The notes under the pieces: model-generated
Told to the model about the DNA's origin: nothing
What the model saw: only the letters and a program-made list of their open reading frames with translations
Database searches by the model: none
NCBI GenBank assembly: GCA_036346355.1
Contig: CM070591.1
Location: forward strand, 34,318,392 to 34,382,391
Source of the DNA: Rhipidocladum racemiflorum
Taxonomy: Eukaryota; Streptophyta; Magnoliopsida; Poales; Poaceae
Length of the DNA: 64,000 nt
Reading direction: 5' to 3'
Made by a program: the position numbers and the translations under genes
In this document: positions 23,381 through 33,199 of the stretch, one piece after another
Layout: each line of letters begins with the position of its first letter
Numbering within the stretch: the stretch's first letter is position 1

Positions 23381-24063
23381 TCGTTGCTCACCATTCATCC
23401 GGGCAGCAACAAAATGTACCAAGATCTGAAGCGACAGTTTTGGTGGCCTCGTATGAAGCGTGAGGTGGCTCGCTATGTGTTCGAGTGTGATGTTTGTCAG
23501 AGAGTAAAGGCCGAGCATCTCAAGCCAGCCGGCGCCCTTCAACCGTTGCCCATTCCTAGTTGGAAATGGGAAGACGTCAGTATGGACTTTATTACTGGCC
23601 TACCAACAGCTTCTTCTGGCCGTGATTCGATATGGGTGATAGTGGACCGGCTGACAAAGTTCGCGCACTTTCTGGCGGTAGGCACCACTTATATGTCCAA
23701 GAAGTATGCGGAGCTATACCTATCCTGGATTGTCTGTCTCCATGGGGTACCCAGGCGGATAGTCTCAGATCGGGGCTCTCAGTTCGTTTCTCGATTCTGG
23801 AGGAGCCTGCATGAGGCATTGGGCACAAAGCTGCTCCACAGCTCATCATATCATCCGCAGACCGACGGCCAGACCGAGAGAGTCAATCAGATACTCGAGG
23901 ACATGTTGAGGGCCTGTGTGTTCTCTTTTGGGAAGAAATGGGAAGAGTGCCTTCCATATGCTGAGTTTGCTTACAACAATAGCTACCAAGCGAGCATCCA
24001 GATGTCTCCATTTGAAGCGCTCTATGGGCGTAGCTGTCGGGCCCCTCTGAATTGGTCCGAGAG
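23381..24063 (+). pseudogene. Tek1 integrase core
   Basis: An open Tek1 integrase segment of about 227 codons between the Tek2b LTR and Tek2c. HPGSNKMYQDLKRQFWWP near 23396 and FECDVCQRVK near 23479 are the zinc-binding end. Catalytic residues sit in MDFITGLPTASSGRD near 23583, SDRGSQFVSRFWRSLH near 23766 and TDGQTERVNQILEDML near 23862. It ends at the C-terminal side (RAPLNWSES), where Tek2c is inserted with a GAGAG duplication. The connector between RNase H (ending 2022) and this point, roughly 100 residues, is missing. No stop is seen here, unlike the Tek2 copies. Confidence 0.92.
24059..24063. repeat. Target-site duplication of Tek2c (left), GAGAG
   Basis: GAGAG precedes the reverse-oriented LTR at 24064 and recurs at 36661-36665 after it. 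Confidence 0.93.
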
Positions 24064-27000
24064 TGTCGGGACCCCGAATTTGCAAATCCGGACCCTCTGT
24101 GTATTCAGCACTAGTCCAGGAACGCGCTAGTGCACACAGTCTTAACATCGGTAAATATCACAATCATACCATTCGATAATATCAAAGTACTTTATTTAAA
24201 TAACCAAACTAGTTACTCGACCTTATGGTCAAGTTACAAATGTATGCCTCGCAAGGCGAAACTTATTAAAAGAGAAATAATAGCAGCGGAAAATCAAATA
24301 GCTTCGTGGCGCCATCCAGTATACCACAGGCAATCGATCGGCTCGCTTCCTAAGTAGACGGATCCTCTTGGAGTTCCTCCTCCAAAGTCGGGCGTAGTCT
24401 CCTCTTCAACTGATGTTGTGTTGAGGCAAGGGTGAGTACTTGGTACTCAGCAAGTCATGCACATAATGCAAGCTAATATACTATATGCATGGCTTGGTAC
24501 AAAGGAATAGCTCAAGGTATATTTGCAGTAAACAGCATTTGACAAGTAATATAAGTAGATTCGAAAGCAGTAGAAATAAGTAAAGCATAAATAACTTTTC
24601 AAGAAGTTTAATAACATTTTCCCCATCCTAAACCACTTTTCCATCATCTTCATTATTAAACCAACCCAACCTTTCAAACCAAAGTTATTTTTGAGAAAAT
24701 CTAACCCTTGACTGTAATTCCCGAGCGATGTCCAATACCGCGGACACGGCTATTCGAATAGATTCTAAACTCTGCAGAGGTTATGCACTTTACCCACAAG
24801 ATACTGATCAAACACCACAAAGGCGAAGTTCCTCAGAATAAAGTCTTTCGGAAACCTCTAACAATACAAGTGGTCCTCCCCGGTTATTGCGCAAGACTAA
24901 CCCTTCCCTTCGCTAAGGCGAAGTCTAGGCCAATCAACCGTTAGATGGGTACTGGCCTCACCCAGACGCCTCCCGCACAACTTACACAAAGGGTGTAGTT
25001 GACCTCCCGAGGTCCCACAGGTACGTTATTAGCAACTTAGTCAACTAGGTCCGTCCCATTACAGACATGTGGTTGCACGTTAGACCCAGTTCAAAGGCTT
25101 GCAAGGTTAAGTCCTTAGGGTGACCAGGGCAAGACTACCCGAAGAACCAAATCATCATTCCCAACGCCACAACTGGCCCACCTGATTACTCTTTGCCACA
25201 TGCCCCTGGCCGAAATCGCTTATCAAACCCCAGCTTGATTACCATGCACCACGTGCCATCAACATCACATGATACTTTTCCAAAACAGGTTCAATATATC
25301 ATTAAGTCAATATTAACATTTGATTGTCCAAAATCATGTCGAGCACGAAAGCGTGTCTAAGCAAAGATACTACAACGGTCTAAACCCATGTTGGCGATTT
25401 AATAATGTCCAACTAGTAAACCACAACTAGGGTGACAAGGGGTCATGGCACATACTTAAATAATCAAGGTGTCATACTGACAAATTGGTACTTATCTAAC
25501 CCCCATGTTTAAACCAAGTATTTTTCTAATTGAACTAGCATGCAATAGTTTAAATCAAAATAGATTTCGAAATAGGATCAACATGGTCAAAGCACAACTT
25601 GCCTTCAAAAAGTACTTGTTCTTGGTCTTGAGTTGGATCCTGAGTTAATACTTCTCCTTCGAATCCTTTCGGCACTTCAACGTCTACTCGTAAAGCGTGC
25701 AAATAGCAAATACACAAATAAACAATAGGCAAAAAGTGTCCAAACATCCAAATAAAATCCATAAACAGAAAGAACATAATTTTATGGATTTTTAGAAACT
25801 GGAATCACAAATTTGGAGTTAAGACGCAAAAGTTATGATTATTTAAAGTTTAAATAATCATTTAAATAATTTTGCAGAGAAAAACTTTAGTCCAAAAATT
25901 AAATAAAATTTATATTTAAGTAGATCTCATTTTTATACAAATTTAGAAATTTGAATCACTTAAATCGGAGTTGAAACGCAAAAGTTATAAGCGTTTGAAT
26001 TTTGAATCTAAATTTGAATCAATATTTCGAATTAATAAATCATTTCTTTTTCGGAAATTAATTATTGCGTCATCATGGACACGTGGCAGCCTCTGATTGG
26101 TCTGGCGGCGTCACCGGTCCATGGTCTCGGTCCACGCTCGGCTCGGGTCTACCATGGACTCGGTCCACGACTCAACGTGTCACTGACATGTGCGTCCCCT
26201 CGGGTAGCGTCATTCTTGGCGTCGGCGGGGCTCGGCCGCAGTCGGCGAGTGGGACCATTGGCGTCATTCTTGGCGTCGGCGCTCGGCGAACGGCCCGACA
26301 TGCGGGCCCGCCATGACGTCAGCGTGACGCCATGGTGCGGTGTGGCGCGTCGGCCCGACACGCAGGCCAGCGTGTCGATGAACCGCGCCACATCACGTGG
26401 ACGCGACGGTCCAACTTCCTGACACGCGGCAGGATCCGGGCCGTCGATTTGAAAATCAACGGTCCCGATCGGATCTGATGACGCACGTTTGGGGTGAACG
26501 TGGTCAATCTAAACCGTTGGATCTAGATCCAACGGCTAGGATTGGATCTGGAAATCGCACGTGGTTCTTACCGTGGAACGACGTGGCGCAATCCGGGACG
26601 TCGGATCTTGATCGGACGGTCCACGGAGCTCGCGAGGACGGCGATGGCGTGCGGCGGCTTGCTGCGGCCGGAACCGGGGAAGACGACGTCCCGAACGGCG
26701 TTAAGCCGCGATCCGGCGAGATGAAGTATGAGCCAGTGTTCGTCTCGTCGCGGGGTTCCGACCGCCGGCGGCGGAGCACTACCGGGTTTTCTGCGGCGAA
26801 GGTTGAAGAACTTCGCGGCGGCGCTCTTTGGCTCCGGCGAAATTGCGGCGGCTTTAGGGTTTCCTGTGGCGTGGACTAGAACAACGAGCTCGGCATGGAA
26901 AGGCGAACCTCGGGCGACTCCATGCATTAAATAGCCTCGAGTCCGTGGTCCGAGACGGCGGCGACGGCGAACGGAGTCCGCGCGAATCCGGCCGAGACGA

Positions 27001-27529
27001 AGACGTGGAGCCGTACACGCGGCACGACCAATGGCCACGATCGCGGGCGTAACCGGTTCGGTCGGACGCGGCTCGAACCCAGACGGCGGATCTCGGCCGT
27101 TGGATCCCGATCCAACGATCGGGATCGATTAGGGTTGGGAGTGGTTTGGTCGAGTCAATCGGCTCGGTCGGACTCGAGTCCGACTCGGGTTCCGACTTCG
27201 ATCGGATGAAACGATGCTCGACCCGATTGATTTTCCAGCGATTTAATAATTAAATTAATTCCCAATAATTCATTTAATTCATTAAAAATAGCAAAAGACT
27301 CAGAAAAATTCCAGAAAAATTCTGGAAAATACTTTGGATCATTTTGGACTCAAATAAAATATTTCCAACAAAATTTTATTTGCAAAATTAAATTCTTTAA
27401 TTATTTCAAAATGGAATAAATTCAAATAAATTCCAAATAAATCCAAATAAATTCCAGAAAATTCCAAAAATTCACCAAAGTGCCAAATCACACATGAATT
27501 TAAGAAAAGCAAAATTTTGGGGTGTTACA
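24064..27529 (-). repeat. 3' LTR of Tek2c
   Basis: About 3.47 kb, reverse orientation. Its plus-strand sequence starts TGTCGGGACC and ends GGGGTGTTACA. TATA-like box at 26927-26933; palindromes at 26514-26535 and, damaged, near 27097-27118; 81-nt leader exon candidate at 25603-25683. ORFs inside (such as 26397-26879 and 26568-27038) are GC-rich LTR shadows. Confidence 0.95.
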
Positions 27530-27531
27530 AA

Positions 27532-27543
27532 CCTCCCCCCCTT
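27532..27543 (-). other. Polypurine tract of Tek2c
   Basis: CCTCCCCCCTTA on the plus strand, a purine run on the element strand directly adjoining the 3' LTR. Confidence 0.9.
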
Positions 27544-27547
27544 AATA

Positions 27548-27567
27548 GAATCTCGTCCCCGAGATTC
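27548..27567 (-). other. Stem-loop before the Tek2c PPT
   Basis: Arms GAATCTCG and CGAGATTC with GGGA in the loop on the element strand, as in Tek2a and Tek2b. Confidence 0.7.
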
Positions 27568-27575
27568 AGGGCTTA

Positions 27576-28150
27576 CTAAAGGAATAGGTTTGGAAACTCT
27601 TTCTTCAAATCCTCTTCGCGCTCCCAAGTCGCTTCGCTCTCTGCATGGTTGCTCCACTGAACTCTACGGAAATGGGTTGACTTGTTTCCAGTTTCTCGAT
27701 CCATTGTGTCTAGAATCCTCACGGGATGCTCCTTATAAGTCAAATCCTCTTGCAACTCAATTGACTCTAGCGGTGTCCGTTCCTCAGGAACTCGGAGACA
27801 CTTCTTCAACTGGGACACATGGAATACGTCATGCACTCCTGCCAACGATCGTGGCAACTCGGTGGTAAGCAACCGCCTCTGCGACTCAAAATCTTAAATG
27901 GTCCAACATAGCAGGTGCGAGTTTCCCTTTGGCATGGAACCTCTTAACTCCCCTAAGAGGCGTAACTCTGAGGTATACAAAGTCTTCCGGTTAAAACTCA
28001 AGTCTCGGCGACGATTGTCAGCATAACTCTTTTGTCGAGATTGGGCTATCTTCAACCTTTCCCTAATCATAGCGATCTGCTCTTCAGCCTCTTGAAGAAT
28101 ATCAGGCCCAAAGATACGGCGCTCGCCGGTCTCATTCCAATTCAATGGCG
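27576..28150 (-). pseudogene. Tek2c integrase C-terminus and chromodomain
   Basis: On the reverse strand NWNETGERRIFGPDILQEAE begins near 28145, followed by QSRQKSYADNRRRDLSF. The frame breaks near 27930 inside the GPY/F module, then reopens from 27872 with LAGVHDVFHVSQLKKC and a full chromodomain (EDLTYKEHPVRILDTMD, then HAESEATWEREEDLKKEF) to the stop at 27576-27578. The chromodomain itself is uninterrupted, unlike that of Tek2a. Confidence 0.88.
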
Positions 28151-28990
28151 TCCGACAGGTCGACCATCTGATGCCTCAAAAGGTGACATCGTAAACTAGC
28201 CTGATAACTATTGTTGTAATCGAACTCGGCATACGGCAAACTCTTATCCCAAGAAGTAGCATAAGCTAATGCACAAGCTCTCAACATATCCTCGAATCTG
28301 GTTGACTCTTTCGGTCTGTCCATCCGTGCATGGATGATAAGTCATCTTGAAGTTCAAACGGGTTCCCATGGCTTCATGCAACTTATTCCGTAACCTTGAG
28401 ATAAATTGGGTACCTCGTCCGATACAATCCTCTTTGGCACTCCGTGCAAGCAGACAATCTCGATCATGTACAATTACGCTAATTTATCTCCCGAGTAAGT
28501 GGTCTTCACGGGGATAAAATGGGCTACTTTAGTCAAGCGATCCACTATAACCCATATGGAGTCATAACCTCCTTGAGTCTTCGGCAAACCGGTAATGAAA
28601 TCCATTCCGATTTCCTCCCACTTCCACTCAGGTATTTTCAGTGGTTGTAGCAATCCTCGCTGGTCTCGATGCATTGCCTTGACTCTACGGCATACGTCGC
28701 ACAATGCAACATGCTCGGCAACTTCACGTTTCATACTCGGCCACCGAATCTCTCCTTGAGATCCTCGATACATCTTGGCGCTTCCAGGATGAATTGAGTA
28801 CTTGGAGTCATGGGCTTCTTCCAGAATCAGTTGCTTTAACTCCTTCTTGTTAGGCACACAAATGCGATCCTTCATCCACAACGTGCCTTGCTCATCCAAC
28901 ATGAAGTCCTCTGCCTTGCCTTCCTCCTTGATGGACTTAATCCTGCGGATCTTGTCATCATCCTACATCCTTCTCGGATCGATCCTCTAG
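28132..28990 (-). pseudogene. Tek2c integrase zinc-binding region and core
   Basis: LDEQGTLWMKDRICVPNK near 28900 starts the connector. HPGSAKMY near 28795 and HVALCDVCRRVKAM near 28710 give the zinc-binding module. The first catalytic region MDFITGLPKTQGGYDS is near 28605. The frame 28474-28902 closes where Tek2b reads on. The second catalytic region (28370-28460) is visible only in broken frames, and the glutamate region is damaged near 28300-28330. An AYATSWDKSLPYAEFDYNNS stretch is readable near 28260. Confidence 0.85.
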
Positions 28991-29099
28991 GGTAGGCTTT
29001 ACTTCTAATGCGGCCAAGAATCCGCTAGGTACTACCTCAATCTTCATTTTCTGAAAATCCTCACATAACTCCTCCTGACTTGTGGCTAGCAACGTACTC

Positions 29100-30440
29100 A
29101 CGGTATGGCTTTTCCGACTCAGGGGCATCGGCTACTACGTTGGCCTTCCGGGATGGTAATGGATTCCAACATTATAGTCTTTGATCAACTCTAACCATCT
29201 CCTCTCGCCTCATATTCAGATCCATTTGGGTGAATATGTACTTAAGGCTCTTATGATCCGTATACACCTCACATCTGTTTCCAATCAGATAATGACGCCA
29301 TATCTTCAAGGCATGCACTACGGCAGCTAACTCTAGGTCATGTGTCGGATAATTCTCCTCATGCGGCCTCAACTGCCTTGATGCATAAGCGACGACCTTT
29401 CCATTCTGCATCAGCACACATCCAAGTCCTTGGCGCGATGCGTCACAATAAATATCGAAGCTTTGAGCAACATCCGGTAGAACTAACACCGGTGCTGATG
29501 TCAATCGCTTCTTCAGCTCCTGAAATCCTTTCTCACATTCTGGCGTCCATGCAAACTTCCTTTCCTTCTTCAGCAGTTGCGTAAGAGGTTTCGCAATTGT
29601 CGAGAAGCCTTTGATGAAACGGCGGTAGTATCCTGCCATTCCAAGGAAACTCCGAATCTGGGTCACAATCTTCGGCTGCTCCCAATGTAACACAGCTTCT
29701 ACTTTTCTTGGATCTACGGCGACTCCTTCTGCGGTCATTACATGTCCAAGAAACTCCACCTTGCCCTTCCAAAAATCACACTTACTGAACTTGGCGAAAA
29801 GTTCTTTGTTCCTCGCTTTTCCAAAACTCGCCTTAAGTGTTCGGCATGTTCACTCTCTGTCTTGGAGTAGATTAGGATATCGTCTATGAATACGACGACA
29901 AACTTGTCCAAATATTCCATGAACACCTTATTCATCATATTCATGAAATAAATTTGGCGCATTCGTCGGCCCAAAGGACATAACCGTAAACTCGTAATGT
30001 CCATATCTTGACGAGAATGCAGTCTTGAATATCTTACGATCGGATCTTCAATCGATGGTATCCCGATCTCAGATCAATCTTGGAGAAAACTCCGGCTCCT
30101 CTCAACTGATCGAACAAATCATCAATCCTGGGTAGCGGATACTTATTATTCACGGTGACTTCATTGAGTGCACGGTAGTCAATGCACATCCTGAAACTCC
30201 CGTCCTTCTTCTTGACAAACAGAACTGGTGCTCCCCACGGCGACGAACTTGGTCGATAAATCCTTTCTCCATTAACTCTTCTATTTGTTTCTTTATTTCT
30301 ACCAACTCCTCGGTGGACATCCGATAGGGTCTCTTTGCTATCGGTCTTTGTGCAGGTACAAGCTCTATCACAAACTCTATGTCCTCGTCAAGCGGCATAC
30401 CGTAGATCTTCGGGAAAAACATCTGGGTACTCATTCACTC
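29100..30440 (-). pseudogene. Tek2c reverse transcriptase and RNase H
   Basis: RT starts near 30380 (AKRPYRMSTEELVEIKKQ), is frameshifted near 30250, and is hard to follow across 30000-30240. YFMNMMNKVFMEYLDKFVVV is near 29950 and the catalytic VFIDDILIYS near 29880. From 29759 a long open frame carries FLGHVMTAEGVAVDPRKVEA, the thumb GMAGYYRRFIKGF and RNase H (FDIYCDASRQGLGCV near 29465, YTDHKSLKYIFTQ near 29250). It breaks after about 29172, and the connector is frameshifted. Order and motifs match Tek2a and Tek2b. Confidence 0.87.
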
Positions 30441-30900
30441 TTTGGGACATCCTCTATGCTGATTGCCTTGAATCTGTTAACCATCAAGCTGTCCATCTCT
30501 AACTGCGGTGGCTTGAAATTCCACTTTCTTCCCACATGGGCTCTCAATCGAGATAGTCCTTCGTCCACAATCCAATACGGCCTTGTGCTTGGATAACCAA
30601 TCCATTCCCAATATGACGTCTAAGGTCCGGGTCTCCAAAATTATAAGGTTTGCTAGGAACTCTATTCCATCTATTAGTATTCTCACCGGAACATCCTACT
30701 TTCGTTCGGAGTTCGAACCAGGGTTTGAACTAAAAGCATGCATCTAAGTCTTGCAATCCTCAAATCATTTCTAGTAGCAAAGCCTTGCGAAACAAACGAA
30801 TCTAAGCTCGAGTCAAACAAAATCTGCAGGTGTATCGAGTTAACAAGTAACTTACCCAAGACGACGTCCGTAGCATTGCGGTGCATCTGCGGTGACATGG
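30441..30900 (-). pseudogene. Tek2c protease region
   Basis: GKLLVNS is near 30855. The active-site stretch near 30800-30815 reads DSSLDSFVSQGFATRNDL, so the catalytic glycine of DSGA is absent although the frame stays open. ILIDGIEFLANLIILETRT lies near 30680 and DVILGMDWLSKHKAVLDC near 30620. A frame break separates it from RT. Tek2a and Tek2b have different lesions at the same active-site codons. Confidence 0.82.
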
Positions 30901-31979
30901 TTGACTCGGCCTCTCACCACGATGCAGGATGTGGCTCCTGGTGCTGGTGTCCTAGCTGGGTGGTTCCTAGATTGAAGCGAACTGGGTCACTCCTGCTGTC
31001 TTCTTTGGACAAGCTGTTGGCAAAGTGTCGGCTCGTTGCGATTGTAGCGGCGTCTCACTTGTTCCTTCTTGTTGCTCGAGTAGCGTTTCTAAGCGGGGCT
31101 GGGTGCAGTAGTTCTAATTGACAGGTCTTGGTGCAGGGATGGTGTCCTTGTTGCATTACGTGGTTGGAATCGAAGAATTGATTTGGTGCAACTCTCGGTA
31201 TTGCGTTCCCTGGCGTGATCCTTCTTTGTTGCATCCTGCGCTTCTGTTCTCATCCAGTTCCTTGCGCTTGTCCTCAAGAATAAGTGCCTTATTCACCAAC
31301 TCTTGGAAATCTGGGAAGGTGTGGGTGATCAATCCTACTTGCAATCTGAGTTAAGTCCCTTCATAAAACGAGGCTGCCTGGATTTATCTGTCACTACATC
31401 CTCAGTGCGTAGCGTGCTAGCTGTGTGAACTTGTTCAGTAGTCGGCCACTGGCTGATTACCTTGTTTGATGCTCTGAACTCCTCCTTCTTAAGGTCCATG
31501 ATTCCTTCAGCACGTGATCTTTGTCGGAATGCGTTGTGAACTCTTCCCAAGTGATATCTTGAGGGTTCTCTTGCGTGGCACGAAGTTCTCCCACCATTCG
31601 GCTTGTCCCTTCCATGATGAGAAGCGAGAGTACCTTCTCATTTCCTATGCATTGAGCTATGTGTAGCTTCCTCTCGATTGATCTTAACCAATCATCGGCC
31701 TCCAATGGATTGGCATTCCCGGAGAAAGTGGGTGGGTGAGTTCTCATGAACTCTGATAGTCTTGTATTCTGGCGTTGTCCATGATTAACTTGATTAGCAG
31801 TGGCCTGAGCGGTGACGTGTTGCATTTGTTGCATCATAGCATGCATCAACCGAGTGCAGGCGTAAGAAAAGCTCCAAATTCTGCATATCCAGTGGCGGTG
31901 CTGGTGCTCCATCATTGGGGTTTTCTGCTGGGCGAGAACCACTCCCATTGCTTCCAAAGTTTCCACGGGTGTTCACCAT
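30901..31979 (-). pseudogene. Tek2c gag
   Basis: Starts ATGGTGAACACCCG at 31979 and reads without the early stop of Tek2a (SRPAENPNDGAPAPPLDMQN). The capsid part is split over three frames: FMRTHPPTFSGNANPLEADD near 31740, EEFRASNKVISQWP near 31480 and FPDFQELVNKALILEDKRKE near 31320. The knuckle area near 31040 again has arginine codons in place of cysteine. It is broken by several one- or two-base shifts. Confidence 0.83.
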
Positions 31980-32206
31980 CTGTCGGTTTGCTCTAGGTTT
32001 AGAGATGAGAGGGAAACAAGAATAGACAAGTAACATGGAACTTATGCGGGGCGAAAGGGGTAGCTTTAAGGTCCAACTTTATTATTAATAACTTGGTATG
32101 GCTGCTTACAATGCCTAAGGGCCTTGCAACACATACTGCACACTCAGCAAACAAAGCAAATCCAAATCGAACTAACTCTGGAGTCTAATGCCTAAAGGGT
32201 GACTTT

Positions 32207-32976
32207 TTATTCTATGACGCGACTTGGCGAAGGAGTCTCACTATAGAACCTACGCTCACTCATCGAGAAAACCTCCACGGACTTGGTACGGGTCTTTGTG
32301 GCATAGGCGTAACTTGATCGCCATGTCCAAAGAATCGTGTCCTCTATGGTAGTCGAAGAAGCGGTGTCCTCATCGAGATCCGACTCCTCCGGATCTGGCT
32401 CGTGTAGCTCAATCTTGGCTGCGGGTCTAGTCCGTACAAGGTCATCTCCAACTCGTCAATCCTTCGTAGAAGGTGTGCCACATACTCTTGAGCTTCCCGC
32501 CATCTGTTCTTCTCTGTCGTGATCTCCTTGCGGGCCTTCGTAGCTCCTTGCTTGTATTATCCAAGACATCCTCCTGGCGGCGACAAATCGTGCCAAGCTG
32601 TGTAACCGTGGCATCCTCATCTGAATCGCCTTGGGTCAAGAAGGTTATCGCTGCTTGCGGATGATAACGGAACACCGTACTCTCCAACTCTCTGGCGTGA
32701 ATACGGGTAATGTGCCGCATTGCTCGTCGTGATACTTCTTGGATACCCATCTGCATTGTAGATCTCTGGCAAAGTGTCAGTTGTATCGAGCGATTGCCTG
32801 GGCCCTTTTCCTAGCAGGTACCTCAATCTTCACGTCACAAGCCTTGATCAATCCCGCTTGTCCGATCACTTCCACTTGGTATTGGGGCTTCTCAAAATCT
32901 CCGAGTCTCAGAGCATATGCCAAAGTTCCGCGGCGTGACCAACTCCCAGATCAACGTAGTTGAACTCTTCCTCCAT
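32207..32976 (-). pseudogene. Extra ORF upstream of gag in Tek2c
   Basis: An ORF-like region of about 770 bp between the PBS and gag on the element strand. It starts ATGGAGGAAGAGTTC at 32976 (MEEEFNYVDLGVGHAAELWH). After a break near 32910 it continues as a second open frame (LGDFEKPQYQVEVIGQAG, EVPARKRAQAIARY) and further pieces, ending FYSETPSPSRVIE and TAA at 32207-32209. No known domain is recognised. Tek2a lacks nearly all of it through an in-frame deletion. From memory, an ORF upstream of gag (orf0) has been reported for the rice Tekay-type elements RIRE3 and RIRE8; I could not check whether this is its relative. Function unknown. Confidence 0.55.
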
Positions 32977-33181
32977 CTGTCACAAGGGTGCTTTACGTAA
33001 GAACTCGGAATTTTTAAATTGTGACAAGGTAAGAAAAAAAAAATTTCAGCAAGAGACAAGAAAAGAGAGAAGGGGATAAGTTGAGATGTTATTTCTTATC
33101 TTGACAACTTTTTAGCTTTAGAAAATAGGTTTTTTCCTCACTACGACCATTCTATCCTAGGGTTGAGCCTACGGTCAAGTA

Positions 33182-33195
33182 TGGCTCTGATACCA
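33182..33195 (-). other. Primer-binding site of Tek2c (tRNA-Met)
   Basis: Reverse complement of TGGTATCAGAGCCA, four bases inside the 5' LTR boundary at 33200. Confidence 0.95.
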
Positions 33196-33199
33196 CCTC

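Noticed and set aside
26397..27038. Long ORFs on both strands (160 and 156 codons)
   Set aside because: Same LTR promoter block in reverse; GC-rich sequence opens several frames at once.
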